Shown here piece by piece: positions 21,178 through 30,863 of a stretch of DNA of 64,000 nucleotides. The stretch covers positions 744,001 to 808,000 of the forward strand of contig NZ_CP066362.1 of the NCBI RefSeq assembly GCF_030323865.1. The letters run 5' to 3'. A program made the translations under genes and the position numbers. Numbering within the stretch: the first letter of the stretch is position 1; every line of letters begins with the position of its first letter. Source of the DNA: Pseudarthrobacter defluvii (lineage in GTDB: Bacteria > Actinomycetota > Actinomycetes > Actinomycetales > Micrococcaceae). Below the pieces are notes generated by a model. That model saw nothing but the letters and a program-made list of their open reading frames with translations. It searched no databases and was not told the DNA's origin.

Positions 21178-21283
21178 CGTCAATTCCCACTGACTGTTCG
21201 GAGCTTGCCTTCCTGCTGCTGCAGGAGGGCGCGGGTGGGGCTGTGGCCCGGGACGGAAGCCGGGCCACAACCCCGGACGCTGA

Positions 21284-22414
21284 CTACTTGACGTCGGCGT
21301 CGGTGTAGTAACCCGAGTCGATCAGTTCCTTCTTGTAGTTGTCCTTGGTGATGATCACGGACTTCAGCAGGAACGCCGGGACAACCTTGACCTTGTTGTT
21401 GTAGGTCTTGGTGTCATTGGTTTCCGGCTCCTGGCCCTTGAGGACGGCGTCAACCATCTTGACGGCCTGCGCGCCGAGTTGGCGGGTGTCCTTGAAGATG
21501 GTGGAGTACTGCTCGCCGGCGACGATGGACTTGACGGAGCCCTTTTCGGCATCCTGGCCGGTGACCACCGGCAGGCTGCCCTTGGCGTAGCCGCCGGTGC
21601 TGGTGAGGGCGGAAATGATGCCGATGGACAGGCCGTCGTACGGGGAGAGGACGCCGTTCAGCTTGGTGCCCGAGCTGTAGGCGGAGGTGATGATGTCCTC
21701 CATGCGCTTCTGTGCCACCGGTGCCTGCCAGCGGAGGATCGCGGCCTGCTCAAACTTGGTCTGGCCGCTGGGGACCTTCAGGGTGCCGGCATCCATGTAC
21801 GGCTTCAGGGTGTCCATGGCGCCGCTCCAGAAGAAGTTGGCGTTGTTGTCGTCGGGGCTGCCGGCGAAAAGCTCGATGTTGAAGGGGCCCTTGCCGTCAA
21901 CCTTCTTGCCGCTGGCGTCCAGGAGGCCCAGGCCGGTCAGCAGTGAGGTGGCCTGCTGCACGCCCACGGTGTAGTTGTCGAACGTGGTGTAGTAGTCCAC
22001 GTTCGGGGTGCCGTTGATCAGGCGGTCGTACGCGATGACCTTGACGTTCTGGTCCTTGGCCTTGGCCAGGACGTCAGTCAGGGTGGTGCCGTCAATGGCG
22101 GCGATGATCAGGGCCTTGGCGCCCTTGGTCAGCATGTTTTCGATCTGCGACACCTGGGTGGGGATGTCGTCATTGGCGAACTGGAGGTCCGTCTTGTAGC
22201 CAAGATCCTTCAGCGACTTCTCCACGTTGGCGCCATCGGCAATCCACCGTTCGGAGGTCTGGGTGGGCATCGAGATCCCGACCAGTGAATCGCTGGGCTT
22301 GGCGGCACTGCCGGATTCGGTGGCGGCTCCGCCGCGGGAGCCACAGCCGGTGGCGCCCACCGTCAGGGCGAGGACAAGGGCCACCGCGCCCATGAGTTTT
22401 TTGATTCTCACCAT
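21284..22414 (-). CDS. chvE: Monosaccharide-binding lipoprotein, ChvE type
   Basis: 376-residue solute-binding lipoprotein. A lysine-rich N-terminus and a hydrophobic stretch ([13 protein letters not shown]) end at Cys24, the predicted lipidation site. A two-lobe sugar-binding fold of the ChvE/XylF class follows ([60 protein letters not shown]). It captures sugar outside the membrane for MmsAB. AAGGAGA sits directly upstream of the ATG at 22414, which decides the start over the longer 22630 frame. It is the first gene of the importer operon, divergent from araB. Confidence 0.94.
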   Translation of the reverse strand: MVRIKKLMGAVALVLALTVGATGCGSRGGAATESGSAAKPSDSLVGISMPTQTSERWIADGANVEKSLKDLGYKTDLQFANDDIPTQVSQIENMLTKGAKALIIAAIDGTTLTDVLAKAKDQNVKVIAYDRLINGTPNVDYYTTFDNYTVGVQQATSLLTGLGLLDASGKKVDGKGPFNIELFAGSPDDNNANFFWSGAMDTLKPYMDAGTLKVPSGQTKFEQAAILRWQAPVAQKRMEDIITSAYSSGTKLNGVLSPYDGLSIGIISALTSTGGYAKGSLPVVTGQDAEKGSVKSIVAGEQYSTIFKDTRQLGAQAVKMVDAVLKGQEPETNDTKTYNNKVKVVPAFLLKSVIITKDNYKKELIDSGYYTDADVK

Positions 22415-22521
22415 TTTCTCCTTCCGCGGCAGCATTGCCGCGAAGTGTTGTTGGACAGGCAGCACCGAAGCTCCCTGGTCCTGGCCACATTGTTGATGTG
22501 TCGGTTCAATATAGACTGCTT

Positions 22522-22535
22522 TGTGAACGCTAACA
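22522..22535 (-). promoter_or_regulatory. LacI-type operator O1, importer side
   Basis: TGTGAACGCTAACA is the exact reverse complement of the second operator at 22588-22601 and fits the LacI-family CG-centred palindrome form. It lies about 108 bp upstream of the chvE-like gene, where the importer promoter should be. It is probably bound by the regulator encoded at 26735-27733. Confidence 0.75.
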
Positions 22536-22587
22536 AGAGCGCGAAGGGGAATTTTCGCAACTTTTTCGAGTCCATTGACTTCTTCGT

Positions 22588-22601
22588 TGTTAGCGTTCAC
22601 A
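22588..22601 (+). promoter_or_regulatory. LacI-type operator O2, araB side
   Basis: TGTTAGCGTTCACA is identical in sequence to the first operator read on the other strand. It lies 82 bp upstream of the araB start. Centre-to-centre spacing with the first operator is 66 bp, suitable for a DNA loop or for independent control of the two divergent promoters. Confidence 0.75.
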
Positions 22602-22682
22602 CTTGCTGCAGCAAAACAGCTTGACCCCAACCCCTACAAACCCGGTAAAGAGGCCGCCCGCCTCCCGGACGGAGGCAAACCC

Positions 22683-24455
22683 ATGCCAGAGACTTTGTCC
22701 ACATCCAGCTCCGACCCCCGCGCTGACCAGTACGTCATCGGGGTGGACTACGGGACCCTGTCCGGCCGCGCCGTGGTGGTGCGGGTCCGCGACGGCAGGG
22801 AACTCGGCAGCGCTGTCCACGAGTACCCGCATGCGGTGGTCACCGATTCCCTGCCCGAAGATACAGCGGGCGCGGAATCCGATGGACACGCCTCAAGGCT
22901 TCCCGGCGAATGGGCACTCCAGGTGCCCAACGACTACCGGGAAGTCCTGCGCAGGGCTGTCCCCGCCGCGGTGGCTGACGCAGGGATCGACCCTGCCGCC
23001 GTCGTGGGCATTGCCACGGACTTCACCGCCTGCACCATGGTGCCCGTCAAGGCCGACGGCACCCCCCTGAACGAACTGCCGGGCTTCGCCACCCGGCCGC
23101 ATGCCTATGTGAAGCTCTGGCGCCACCACGCGGCGCAGGGGCAGGCTGACCGGATTAACAAGCTCGCCGCCGACCGGGGTGAGGACTGGCTTCCGCGCTA
23201 TGGGGGGCTGATCTCCTCCGAGTGGGAGTTCGCCAAGGGCCTGCAACTGCTGGAAGAGGACCCGGAAGCCTACGCCGCCATGGACCACTGGGTTGAGGCG
23301 GCGGACTGGATCGTCTGGCAGCTGTGCGGGCGGTACGTCCGCAACGCCTGCACGGCGGGTTACAAGGGGATTTACCAGGACGGCCGGTATCCGTCCGAGG
23401 ACTTCCTTGCTGCCCTGAACCCGGACTTCAAAGACTTCGTCAGCTCCAAGCTGGAGCACACCATCGGGCGGCTGGGGGATGCCGCAGGCACCCTTACCGC
23501 CGAGGCTGCTGCCTGGACCGGACTGCCGGAGGGCATCGCCGTGGCCGTGGGAAACGTTGACGCGCACGTCACGGCCCCGGCTGCCAAAGCAGTGGACTCC
23601 GGCCAGCTGGTGGCTATCATGGGCACCTCCACCTGCCACGTCATGAACGGCACGGAACTGCGCGAAGTGCCCGGGATGTGCGGGGCAGTGGACGGCGGCA
23701 TCGTGCCGGGCCTTTGGGGCTACGAGGCCGGACAGTCCGGCGTCGGGGACATCTTTGGCTGGTTCACCAAGTACGGCGTGCCGCCCGAATACCACCAGGC
23801 TGCCAGGGATGCGGGCCTGGGCATCCACGAATACCTCACCGAACTCGCGTCGCGGCAGGCCATCGGGGAGCACGGCCTGATCGCCCTCGACTGGCACTCG
23901 GGCAACCGCTCAGTCCTGGTGGACCACGAGCTCTCCGGGATTGTGGTGGGCCAGACCTTGGCCACCAGGCCCGAGGACACATACCGGGCGCTGCTTGAAG
24001 CCACGGCTTTCGGGACCCGCACCATCGTGGACGCCTTCCGCGACGCCGGCGTCCCGGTCAAGGAATTCATCGTGGCCGGCGGCCTGCTCAAGAACAAACT
24101 CCTTATGCAGATCTACGCGGACGCCACCGGCCTGCAGCTGTCCACCATCGGCTCGGAGCAGGGCCCGGCGCTGGGCTCGGCCATCCACGCCGCCGTGGCC
24201 GCGGGCGCCTACGCGGACATCCGCGAAGCTGCCGCCGCCATGGGTGCCGAACCCGGAGAGGTGTACACCCCGATACCGGAAAACGTGGCCGCCTACGACG
24301 AACTGTTCCAGGAGTACAAGGCGCTGCACGACTACTTCGGCCGCGGCAGCAACGACGTCATGCACCGGCTCAAGGCCATCCAGCGCAAAGCGGCACGGAC
24401 TGACCTGCCGGGCACCGGCAACCCGCCGGCACCCGCTGTGGAGGTGTCCGCATGA
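22683..24455 (+). CDS. araB: L-ribulokinase
   Basis: 590-residue FGGY-family carbohydrate kinase that phosphorylates L-ribulose to L-ribulose 5-phosphate. The N-terminal ATPase motif is YVIGVDYGTLSGRAVVV, and the ribulokinase signature region includes GIATDFTACTMVPV and WRHHAAQGQADRIN. The second FGGY domain holds FIVAGGLLKNKLLMQIYADA. The ATG at 22683 has GGAGG about 8 nt upstream; upstream in-frame codons run into the operator and are excluded. It overlaps araD by 4 bp (ATGA). It is the first gene of araB-araD-araA. Confidence 0.95.
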   Translation: MPETLSTSSSDPRADQYVIGVDYGTLSGRAVVVRVRDGRELGSAVHEYPHAVVTDSLPEDTAGAESDGHASRLPGEWALQVPNDYREVLRRAVPAAVADAGIDPAAVVGIATDFTACTMVPVKADGTPLNELPGFATRPHAYVKLWRHHAAQGQADRINKLAADRGEDWLPRYGGLISSEWEFAKGLQLLEEDPEAYAAMDHWVEAADWIVWQLCGRYVRNACTAGYKGIYQDGRYPSEDFLAALNPDFKDFVSSKLEHTIGRLGDAAGTLTAEAAAWTGLPEGIAVAVGNVDAHVTAPAAKAVDSGQLVAIMGTSTCHVMNGTELREVPGMCGAVDGGIVPGLWGYEAGQSGVGDIFGWFTKYGVPPEYHQAARDAGLGIHEYLTELASRQAIGEHGLIALDWHSGNRSVLVDHELSGIVVGQTLATRPEDTYRALLEATAFGTRTIVDAFRDAGVPVKEFIVAGGLLKNKLLMQIYADATGLQLSTIGSEQGPALGSAIHAAVAAGAYADIREAAAAMGAEPGEVYTPIPENVAAYDELFQEYKALHDYFGRGSNDVMHRLKAIQRKAARTDLPGTGNPPAPAVEVSA

Positions 24456-25180
24456 CCGCCGGCACCGGTGTAACCCCGGCGATCCTGCAAACCATTGCCC
24501 GGATCCGTGAGGAAGTGTGCGCGCTGCACGCCGAGCTGACCCGGTACGAACTGGTGGTCTGGACCGCGGGCAACGTTTCAGCCCGCGTACCCGGGACCGA
24601 CCTCATGGTCATCAAGCCCTCCGGCGTCTCCTACCAGGACCTGACTCCGGAGCAGATGATTGTCACCGACCTGCACGGCACCCCGGTGCGGGGCACCAAC
24701 GTCGGTGGCGGCGGGACCGTCGATTGGGGCAACCCGCCCCTGTCACCGTCCTCCGACACGGCCGCCCACGCCTACGTGTACCGGCACATGCCCGACGTGG
24801 GCGGGGTAGTGCACACCCACTCCACCTACGCCACCGCCTGGGCCGCCAGGGGAGAAGCCATCCCGTGCGTGCTGACCATGATGGGTGACGAGTTCGGCGG
24901 CGAGATTCCGGTGGGACCGTTCGCGCTGATCGGTGATGACTCGATCGGCCACGGCATCGTGGAGACGCTGAAGAACTCCAATTCGCCTGCCGTCCTGATG
25001 CAGAACCATGGCCCCTTCACCATCGGCAAGGACGCCCGGTCCGCCGTGAAGGCCGCCGTCATGTGCGAGGAAGTGGCCCGTACCGTCCATATTTCCCGGC
25101 AACTCGGCGAACCCCTGCCCATCAAACAGGACCACATCGACTCCCTCTACGCCCGCTACCAGAACGTTTACGGCCAATAG
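24452..25180 (+). CDS. araD: L-ribulose-5-phosphate 4-epimerase
   Basis: 242-residue class II aldolase-fold enzyme converting L-ribulose 5-phosphate to D-xylulose 5-phosphate, which enters the pentose phosphate pathway. It shows NVSARVPGTDLMVIKPSGVS, then VVHTHSTYATAWA (two of the zinc-binding histidines) and VLMQNHGPFTIGKDA (third histidine). Its ATG overlaps the araB stop, so translation is coupled. Confidence 0.95.
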   Translation: MTAGTGVTPAILQTIARIREEVCALHAELTRYELVVWTAGNVSARVPGTDLMVIKPSGVSYQDLTPEQMIVTDLHGTPVRGTNVGGGGTVDWGNPPLSPSSDTAAHAYVYRHMPDVGGVVHTHSTYATAWAARGEAIPCVLTMMGDEFGGEIPVGPFALIGDDSIGHGIVETLKNSNSPAVLMQNHGPFTIGKDARSAVKAAVMCEEVARTVHISRQLGEPLPIKQDHIDSLYARYQNVYGQ

Positions 25181-25207
25181 GGCCCCCAAACTTTCCCAGG
25201 AGAATTT

Positions 25208-26728
25208 ATGAGCACCGCAGCAAACACCTCCCTCGACGGCTACGAGGTCTGGTTCCTCACCGGCAGCCAGCACCTTTACGGCGAGGAGGTCCTCAAGCAG
25301 GTGGCCGCCCAGTCACAGGAGATCGCCAACCAGCTCAACGCATCTTCCGCGGTGCCCGTGCGGATCGTGTGGAAGCCGGTCCTCACCGATTCCGACGCCA
25401 TCCGCCGCACCGCGCTGGAGGCGAACTCGGATGATTCCGTGATCGGCGTGACGGCCTGGATGCACACCTTCAGCCCGGCCAAGATGTGGATCCAGGGACT
25501 TGACCTGCTGCGCAAGCCCCTGTTGCACCTGCACACGCAGGCCAACCGGGACCTGCCGTGGGCGGACATCGACTTCGACTTCATGAACCTGAACCAGGCC
25601 GCCCACGGCGACCGCGAGTTCGGGTACATCCAGTCCCGCCTGGGCATTGCCCGGAAGACCGTCGTCGGGCACGTCTCCAACCCCGAGGTCGGCCGCCAGG
25701 TGGGGTCCTGGCAGCGTGCCGCCGCGGGCTGGGCGGCCGTCCGCACGCTGAAGCTGACCCGCTTTGGCGACAACATGCGCAACGTCGCCGTCACCGAAGG
25801 TGACAAGACCGAGGCCGAGCTGCGCTTCGGCGTCGCGGTCAATACCTGGTCCGTCAACGAACTCGCCGACGCCGTGCACGGCGCTGCAGAGTCCGACGTC
25901 GACGCCCTGGTGGCGGAGTACGAGGACCTGTATGACGTGGTGCCGGAGCTCCGCGCAGGCGCGGCACGGCATGAATCGCTGCGGTACGGGGCCCGGATTG
26001 AACTGGGGCTGCGGTCCTTCCTGGAAGCCAATGGCTCCGCGGCGTTCACCACGTCCTTCGAGGATCTTGGTGCGCTCCGCCAGCTGCCCGGCCTGGCGGT
26101 GCAGCGGCTCATGGCTGCCGGCTACGGCTTCGGCGCCGAGGGTGACTGGAAGACCGCCATCCTGGTCCGCGCCGCCAAGGTGATGGGCGCCGGCCTGCCC
26201 GGTGGCGCATCGCTGATGGAGGACTACACCTACCACCTGGAGCCGGGGTCCGAGAAGATCCTCGGCGCCCACATGCTGGAAGTCTGCCCCTCCCTGACCG
26301 CGCAGAAGCCGCGGCTGGAAATCCACCCGCTGGGCATCGGCGGCAAGGAAGACCCGGTCCGCCTGGTGTTCGACGCCGATGCCTCCCCGGGCGTCGTCGT
26401 CGCCCTGTCCGACATGCGGGACCGCTTCCGCCTGGTGGCCAACGCCGTCGACGTCGTCCCCCTTGACCAGCCGCTGCCCAACCTGCCCGTGGCCCGCGCC
26501 CTGTGGGAGCCCAAGCCCGACTTCGCCACCTCGGCCGCCGCCTGGCTGACCGCCGGCGCCGCCCACCACACCGTCCTCTCCACCCAGGTGGGCATGGACG
26601 TGTTCGAGGACTTCGCCGAAATCGCCAAGACGGAGCTGCTCACCATCGACGAAGGCACCACCATCCGCCAGTTCAAGAAGGACCTGAACTGGAACGCGGC
26701 CTACTACAAGCTGGCCGGGGGGATCTGA
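25208..26728 (+). CDS. araA: L-arabinose isomerase
   Basis: 506-residue enzyme converting L-arabinose to L-ribulose with a bound divalent metal. The N-terminal [20 protein letters not shown] and the central block with [20 protein letters not shown] are characteristic. The metal-ligand region near the C-terminal half reads [25 protein letters not shown] precedes the ATG, 27 bp after araD. It is the third enzyme gene in the operon, and the regulator gene follows after 6 bp. Confidence 0.96.
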   Translation: MSTAANTSLDGYEVWFLTGSQHLYGEEVLKQVAAQSQEIANQLNASSAVPVRIVWKPVLTDSDAIRRTALEANSDDSVIGVTAWMHTFSPAKMWIQGLDLLRKPLLHLHTQANRDLPWADIDFDFMNLNQAAHGDREFGYIQSRLGIARKTVVGHVSNPEVGRQVGSWQRAAAGWAAVRTLKLTRFGDNMRNVAVTEGDKTEAELRFGVAVNTWSVNELADAVHGAAESDVDALVAEYEDLYDVVPELRAGAARHESLRYGARIELGLRSFLEANGSAAFTTSFEDLGALRQLPGLAVQRLMAAGYGFGAEGDWKTAILVRAAKVMGAGLPGGASLMEDYTYHLEPGSEKILGAHMLEVCPSLTAQKPRLEIHPLGIGGKEDPVRLVFDADASPGVVVALSDMRDRFRLVANAVDVVPLDQPLPNLPVARALWEPKPDFATSAAAWLTAGAAHHTVLSTQVGMDVFEDFAEIAKTELLTIDEGTTIRQFKKDLNWNAAYYKLAGGI

Positions 26729-26734
26729 CCGGAA

Positions 26735-27733
26735 ATGGTGCGGCGGCCGAGGCTTGAGGATGTGGCGGAGCTGGCCGGGGTCTCGCACCAGACCGTGTCA
26801 CGGGTGGTCAACTGCCACCCGAATGTGAGCGCGGGGACCCGGGAGAAAGTGGAGGCGGCGATTGCCCAGCTGGGGTACCGCCGCAACTCCGCTGCCCGAA
26901 GCCTGGTCACCCGGCGCTCGCAGACCATCGGGGTCCTGGCCAGTGAACTGTCGCAGTACGGGCCTGCCAACACCCTGCTCGGGGTGGAACGCGCCGCGCG
27001 GGACGCTGGGTACTTCGTCAGCGTCGCTGCCTTGCGGGAGGTCAACCGCGATGCGATCCTGGCCGCCGTCCGGCACTTCCTGGACCAGTCGGTGGAAGGC
27101 ATCGTGGTGATCGTTCCGCACCTGGAGATGCCGGCCGCCCTCGCGGAACTGCCTATCGGAGTGCCTGTGGTGGCCGTGGGGACCACAGGCACTGACGCCG
27201 TTGGCGGGGTCAAGGTGGACCAGCGCCGTGGGGCGGAACTGGCGGTGCGGCACCTCATCGGGCAGGGGCACGTCCGTATCGGGCACGTGGCGGGGCCCCA
27301 GGACTGGATCGACGCGGTGGCCCGTGCCGATGGCTGGCGGGGCGCCCTGGACGCGGCCGGCCTCGACGCCGATCTCATGATCGAGGGTGACTGGAGCGCC
27401 GGCAGCGGTTATGAGATAGGCCGCAAGGTGGCAGCCAGCCCCCGTGCCACTGCGCTGTTTGTAGGCAACGACCAGATGGCCCTGGGGGTCCTGCGGGCGT
27501 TGAATGAGGCAGGAATCAAGGTGCCGGAGGACGTCTCCGTGGTGGGCTTCGACGACCAGCCCGAAGCCGGCTACTTCAGCCCGCCCTTGACGGTGGTCCG
27601 GCAGGACTTCGAAGAACTGGGCCGGCGTTGCATGGACCTGATGCTCAGGGCACTGGACGGTGCGGAGGGACCGCAGACGCTGGTGGTGGAGCCCGAACTC
27701 GTCCTGCGCAGCAGCACCGCCCCGCCGGCCTGA
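26735..27733 (+). CDS. LacI-family regulator of the arabinose genes
   Basis: 332-residue repressor. The HTH is at the N-terminus (RLEDVAELAGVSHQTVSRVV), followed by hinge region NSAARSLVTR and a periplasmic-binding-like sensor domain (TIGVLASELSQYGPANTLLG; VSVVGFDDQPEAGYFSPPLT). It lies 6 bp after araA and is probably co-transcribed. Together with the paired identical operators between chvE and araB, this makes it the likely pentose-responsive repressor of both units. It takes the role of AraR but belongs to the LacI family, not the GntR-LacI hybrid AraR of Bacillus. Confidence 0.9.
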   Translation: MVRRPRLEDVAELAGVSHQTVSRVVNCHPNVSAGTREKVEAAIAQLGYRRNSAARSLVTRRSQTIGVLASELSQYGPANTLLGVERAARDAGYFVSVAALREVNRDAILAAVRHFLDQSVEGIVVIVPHLEMPAALAELPIGVPVVAVGTTGTDAVGGVKVDQRRGAELAVRHLIGQGHVRIGHVAGPQDWIDAVARADGWRGALDAAGLDADLMIEGDWSAGSGYEIGRKVAASPRATALFVGNDQMALGVLRALNEAGIKVPEDVSVVGFDDQPEAGYFSPPLTVVRQDFEELGRRCMDLMLRALDGAEGPQTLVVEPELVLRSSTAPPA

Positions 27734-27811
27734 AACTGCCGGCAGCGAAGTTAATCCGGGGGAGACCCCCGCGAAACGTGGCCACAACAATCGCTGCGTA
27801 CGTTGGCAGGC

Positions 27812-28015
27812 ATGACGGCTACCCTGCTCATCCGGCTCCGCGATTGGCTGCTGGACACGTTCACGTATGACTCCGAGTCCCTGGCCGGCGGCGCCATGGC
27901 TGACGCCACCCGCTGGGGCTGGCTGCCGGCCTTGAGCGGGGTGTCCGCAGGCGCGGAGCAGGCCCGCTCCGAGCATGCGCTGGCAGCACCCGAAACCAGC
28001 ACGATGTCTGGTTAA
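27812..28015 (+). CDS. Small hypothetical protein
   Basis: Possible 67-residue protein (MTATLLIRLRDWLLDTFTYD ...) in the gap after the arabinose regulator. I do not recognise it. The first 20 residues form a plausible amphipathic helix, and the rest is Ala/Gly/Ser-rich. There is no convincing ribosome-binding site beyond GGCAGG. A long overlapping frame on the other strand is a shadow of the regulator. The rest of 27734-28107 holds a short CGGGGG/CCCCCG hairpin (27757-27771) and the DUF4193 promoter. Confidence 0.3.
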   Translation: MTATLLIRLRDWLLDTFTYDSESLAGGAMADATRWGWLPALSGVSAGAEQARSEHALAAPETSTMSG

Positions 28016-28107
28016 ACACACTATTGCGCCACTAGCGTGGTAATGCCCTAAACTGCTTCACTGAGGTGCCTGAAATGGCGCTGCGCAGCAACGAAAGTGA
28101 ACACGCT

Positions 28108-28410
28108 ATGGCTACCGATTACGATGCTCCACGCAAGCAGGAAGAAGAGTCGCCCGCTGACTCTCTCGAGGCCCTCCAGGCATCACGGAGCGGCAACGCG
28201 CAGACCGCGGTTATCGATGTCGACGAAAACGACACCGCTGAAGGTATCGACCTGCCCGGCGCCGACCTGTCCAACGAGGAACTGACCGTCATTGTGGTTC
28301 CCGAGCAGTCCGACGAGTTCACCTGCTCGTCGTGCTTCCTGGTCCGCCACCGGTCGCAGGTTGCCCGTGAAAAGAACGGCCTGAAGTACTGCCGCGACTG
28401 CGAAGGCTAA
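28108..28410 (+). CDS. DUF4193 zinc-ribbon protein
   Basis: 100-residue acidic protein of the DUF4193 family, a small actinobacterial protein of unknown function. The first 70 residues are Asp/Glu-rich. The C-terminus holds two CxxC pairs (FTCSSCFLV and YCRDCEG) that would bind one zinc. Family members begin MATDYD, so the start is set at 28108 although the frame is open further upstream. A strong terminator follows. Confidence 0.87.
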   Translation: MATDYDAPRKQEEESPADSLEALQASRSGNAQTAVIDVDENDTAEGIDLPGADLSNEELTVIVVPEQSDEFTCSSCFLVRHRSQVAREKNGLKYCRDCEG

Positions 28411-28432
28411 AAACTACTTCCTGGTTTTCCCG

Positions 28433-28466
28433 GCGCCGGCCACCCCTCGGGTGGCCGGCGCTTTTT
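28433..28466 (+). terminator. intrinsic terminator after DUF4193 gene
   Basis: GCGCCGGCCACC pairs perfectly with GGTGGCCGGCGC around a CCCTCG-type loop and is followed by TTTTT. This is a textbook intrinsic terminator 22 bp after the stop. Confidence 0.92.
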
Positions 28467-28582
28467 GGTCCTGCGCTATCTATCTCCGGCCGCCGTCGTT
28501 ATCAAAATGACCCCTCGTCTCCGGCAAGGAACACTCCTACGCTGGAATCATCCAATGGCTTTGAATCCTGGATGGCACAGCA

Positions 28583-29128
28583 ATGAAAAAGTTCTCCATC
28601 TGGCTCGCAGCCGTCCTGCTGGCTGTAGGGCTGGGAATCGTGGTCCAGGGACCTGCCTCGGCGGCTCCCTACTGCGGGCTCACCTGGGGCTCGCTGGCAA
28701 AATCCGGGCAGGACACCGGTACCGCATCCGTTACCAATGTCCGCACGGGGCAGCACTACTGTTTCGACCGGCTGGTGGTGGACCTCAACGGCCCTGCGGT
28801 CGCCTATACCGTGCAGTATGTGCCGCGGATCGAGCAGGAGGGCTCGGGGCTTCCCGTTCCGGTGCGGGGCGGTGCGCGCCTGCACATCAGCATCAAGGCG
28901 CCCTCCTATGACGAGAACGGCAACGCCACCTACAGCCCCGCGGACAGGAATGAACTCAGCAACGTTTCCGGCTACCAGACCTTCCGCCAGGTAGTCTCCG
29001 CAGGAAGCTTTGAAGGATACACAAGCCTGGGCCTGGGCGTTCGGGCCCGCCTTCCGTTCCGGGTCTTCACCCTGGACGGTCCCGGCTCCGGCTCCCGGCT
29101 GGTCATAGACGTGGCGCACTTCTGGTGA
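28583..29128 (+). CDS. Secreted AMIN-like domain protein
   Basis: 181-residue exported protein. The signal peptide is clear (MKKFSIWLAAVLLAVGLGIV, cleavage likely after ASA at residue 28). The mature part is a compact beta-rich domain of the AMIN-like group (FDRLVVDLNGPAVAYTVQYV ... SYTSLGLGVR-type strands ... SGSRLVIDVAHFW). Two cysteines (AAPYCGL and HYCFDR) could form a disulfide. AMIN-type domains often attach to the cell wall, but this protein has no hydrolase partner nearby. Function unknown. Confidence 0.8.
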   Translation: MKKFSIWLAAVLLAVGLGIVVQGPASAAPYCGLTWGSLAKSGQDTGTASVTNVRTGQHYCFDRLVVDLNGPAVAYTVQYVPRIEQEGSGLPVPVRGGARLHISIKAPSYDENGNATYSPADRNELSNVSGYQTFRQVVSAGSFEGYTSLGLGVRARLPFRVFTLDGPGSGSRLVIDVAHFW

Positions 29129-29150
29129 CCCATCCGTCGTCGTAAACAAA

Positions 29151-29186
29151 AAAGGTGCCGCGCCCCATCAGGGGCACGGCACCTTT
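29151..29186. terminator. bidirectional terminator
   Basis: AAAGGTGCCG pairs with CGGCACCTTT, with an inner CCCC/GGGG stem. An A run precedes the stem (about 29145-29153) and TTTCC follows. It lies between the convergent AMIN-like and APC permease genes, so it can serve both. Confidence 0.85.
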
Positions 29187-29196
29187 CCTAAGGGGC

Positions 29197-30753
29197 TTAC
29201 TCCGGAACCACCAGGGCGGGGGTGTCCCGCTTCAGGGTTTCACCGCGGAAGAAGCCGGGGTGGGTGCGGGACAGGACCAGCATGACGACGGCGCCCAGCG
29301 CCAGGATGCCGACGCCCAGGATGAACACCAGGCCCACGCCGAAGACCTCCGAGCCGCTGCCGAACTCCGGAGCCAGGCTGTCCATGGCGGTCTTGAAGAA
29401 CACTACGAACAGGCCCACGCCACCGACCACCGGGCACACCAGCCGGAACAGGAAGTGGCGTGCGCTGTTGAAGAGGCTGTGGCGGAAGTACCAGGTGCAG
29501 GCGAGTGCGGTCAGGCCGTAGTAGAAGCAGATCATCAGGCCCAGGGCCAGGATGGTGTCGTTCAGGACGTTCTCGCTGACCACGTGCATTACGGCGTAGA
29601 ACCCCGCCGAGATGATCCCGGCAGCGATGGTGGCGAAGCCCGGCGTCGCGAACTTCCTGCTGATCCGGCTGAACGGCTTCGGCAGGGCACCGTAGTGGGC
29701 CATGGCCAGCAGACTCCGCGACGGCGACATGAAGGTGGACTGGAGGGAGGCGGCAGAGCTGGAGAGCACGGCGAGGGACATCAGGATGGCGAAGGGGCCC
29801 ATGATGGGGGAGGCCAACGCGGTGAAGATGTTCTCGTGGTTTTCGGCGTTGTTCAGGCCGTTGCCGGTATCTCCGACGCCGGCGAACATCATGGTGGCGA
29901 TGCTGACCAGGAGGTAGATGGCAAGGACGATGACGGCCGTCAGGGTGCCTGCCACGCCGGCGGTCTTCTTGCCGTTGGCCGTCTCCTCATTGACGGTGAG
30001 GCAGACGTCCCAGCCCCAGTAGACGAAGATCGACAGGGAGATGCCGGCGGCAACCTGGCCGAAGGTTTCGATCTTGGTGACGTCGAACCAGTCCCAGCTG
30101 AACGGGATGGCCGTTTCCGAGGTGGACCAGTTGGCAAACGCCATACCCACGAACAGGCCGAGGACCAGCAGTTGGAAGCCCACCAGGCTGTACTGCACCA
30201 GCTTGGTGGTGTGCAGGCCGCGGTAGCTGACCCAGACGGCCAGCGCCACGAAGACGAAGCAGGTGATGACGTTCAGGGCCTTGTTGTCCGCCAGGTCTGC
30301 GAGCTCCGGGGAGCCGGTGAGCTGGGACAGGAAAAGGTAGAAGAAGTCGACGGCGACGCCGGCGAGGTTGGACAGCACGATGATGTTGGCCGCCAGCAGG
30401 CCCCAGCCGCCCATCCAGCCGACCCAGGGCCCGAAGGCCTTGGTCACCCAGGTGAAAGTAGTGCCGCTGTCCGGGGAGTCGGCGTTGAGTTCCCGGTAGG
30501 CGAGCGAGACCAGAATCATGGGGATGAACCCGATCAGGAAGATGACGGGCAGCTGGAGGCCGGCTTCATTGACGGTGGGACCCAGCGCGCTGGTGAGGGT
30601 GTAGGCGGGGGCAATGGTCGAAATGCCCAGGACGACGACGGCGAGGAGCCCGAGCTGCCCACCCTTGAGACCCTTGTCGCCGACGCCGTCCGCGGATGGG
30701 GCATGGGCGTGCGGGCCGGGTTTGGCCGTACTGGTGCGGATTGTCTCTGTCAT
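29197..30753 (-). CDS. APC family amino acid/amine permease
   Basis: 518-residue amino acid-polyamine-organocation transporter with about 12-14 hydrophobic segments. The first helix region reads LGLLAVVVLGISTIAPAYTL, the family GxG-like substrate loop; later conserved segments include TFTWVTKAFGPWVGWMGGWG and YWGWDVCLTVNEETANG. The start is placed at 30753 (MTETIRTSTAK) as upstream residues lack a site and look non-coding. The substrate could be an amino acid, GABA, putrescine or ethanolamine. Two dyads upstream may be its operators. Confidence 0.88.
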   Translation of the reverse strand: MTETIRTSTAKPGPHAHAPSADGVGDKGLKGGQLGLLAVVVLGISTIAPAYTLTSALGPTVNEAGLQLPVIFLIGFIPMILVSLAYRELNADSPDSGTTFTWVTKAFGPWVGWMGGWGLLAANIIVLSNLAGVAVDFFYLFLSQLTGSPELADLADNKALNVITCFVFVALAVWVSYRGLHTTKLVQYSLVGFQLLVLGLFVGMAFANWSTSETAIPFSWDWFDVTKIETFGQVAAGISLSIFVYWGWDVCLTVNEETANGKKTAGVAGTLTAVIVLAIYLLVSIATMMFAGVGDTGNGLNNAENHENIFTALASPIMGPFAILMSLAVLSSSAASLQSTFMSPSRSLLAMAHYGALPKPFSRISRKFATPGFATIAAGIISAGFYAVMHVVSENVLNDTILALGLMICFYYGLTALACTWYFRHSLFNSARHFLFRLVCPVVGGVGLFVVFFKTAMDSLAPEFGSGSEVFGVGLVFILGVGILALGAVVMLVLSRTHPGFFRGETLKRDTPALVVPE

Positions 30754-30794
30754 GGCACCACTTTCTGGGAAGGCTGTGAGACGGAAGTCACTAT

Positions 30795-30863
30795 ATGAAT
30801 GGCGTTCATTTAGTATGGGGGCGCCGACCGTGTGATGCAAGACGCAATATGAATCACATTCGT
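30795..30863 (-). promoter_or_regulatory. paired ATGAA-N5-TTCAT dyads upstream of APC permease
   Basis: The first dyad (30795-30809) is perfect, ATGAA-N5-TTCAT. The second (30849-30863) is ATGAA-N5-TTCGT, one mismatch. Their centres are 54 bp apart, and the first lies 41 bp from the APC start codon. Both sit in the 222-bp divergent promoter region shared with dps. No regulator gene is adjacent, so the protein that binds is unknown. Confidence 0.45.

Noticed and set aside
21178..21270. Longer start for the MmsA ATPase
   Set aside because: Pro/Arg-rich extension is not family-like, and [10 protein letters not shown] matches known N-termini.
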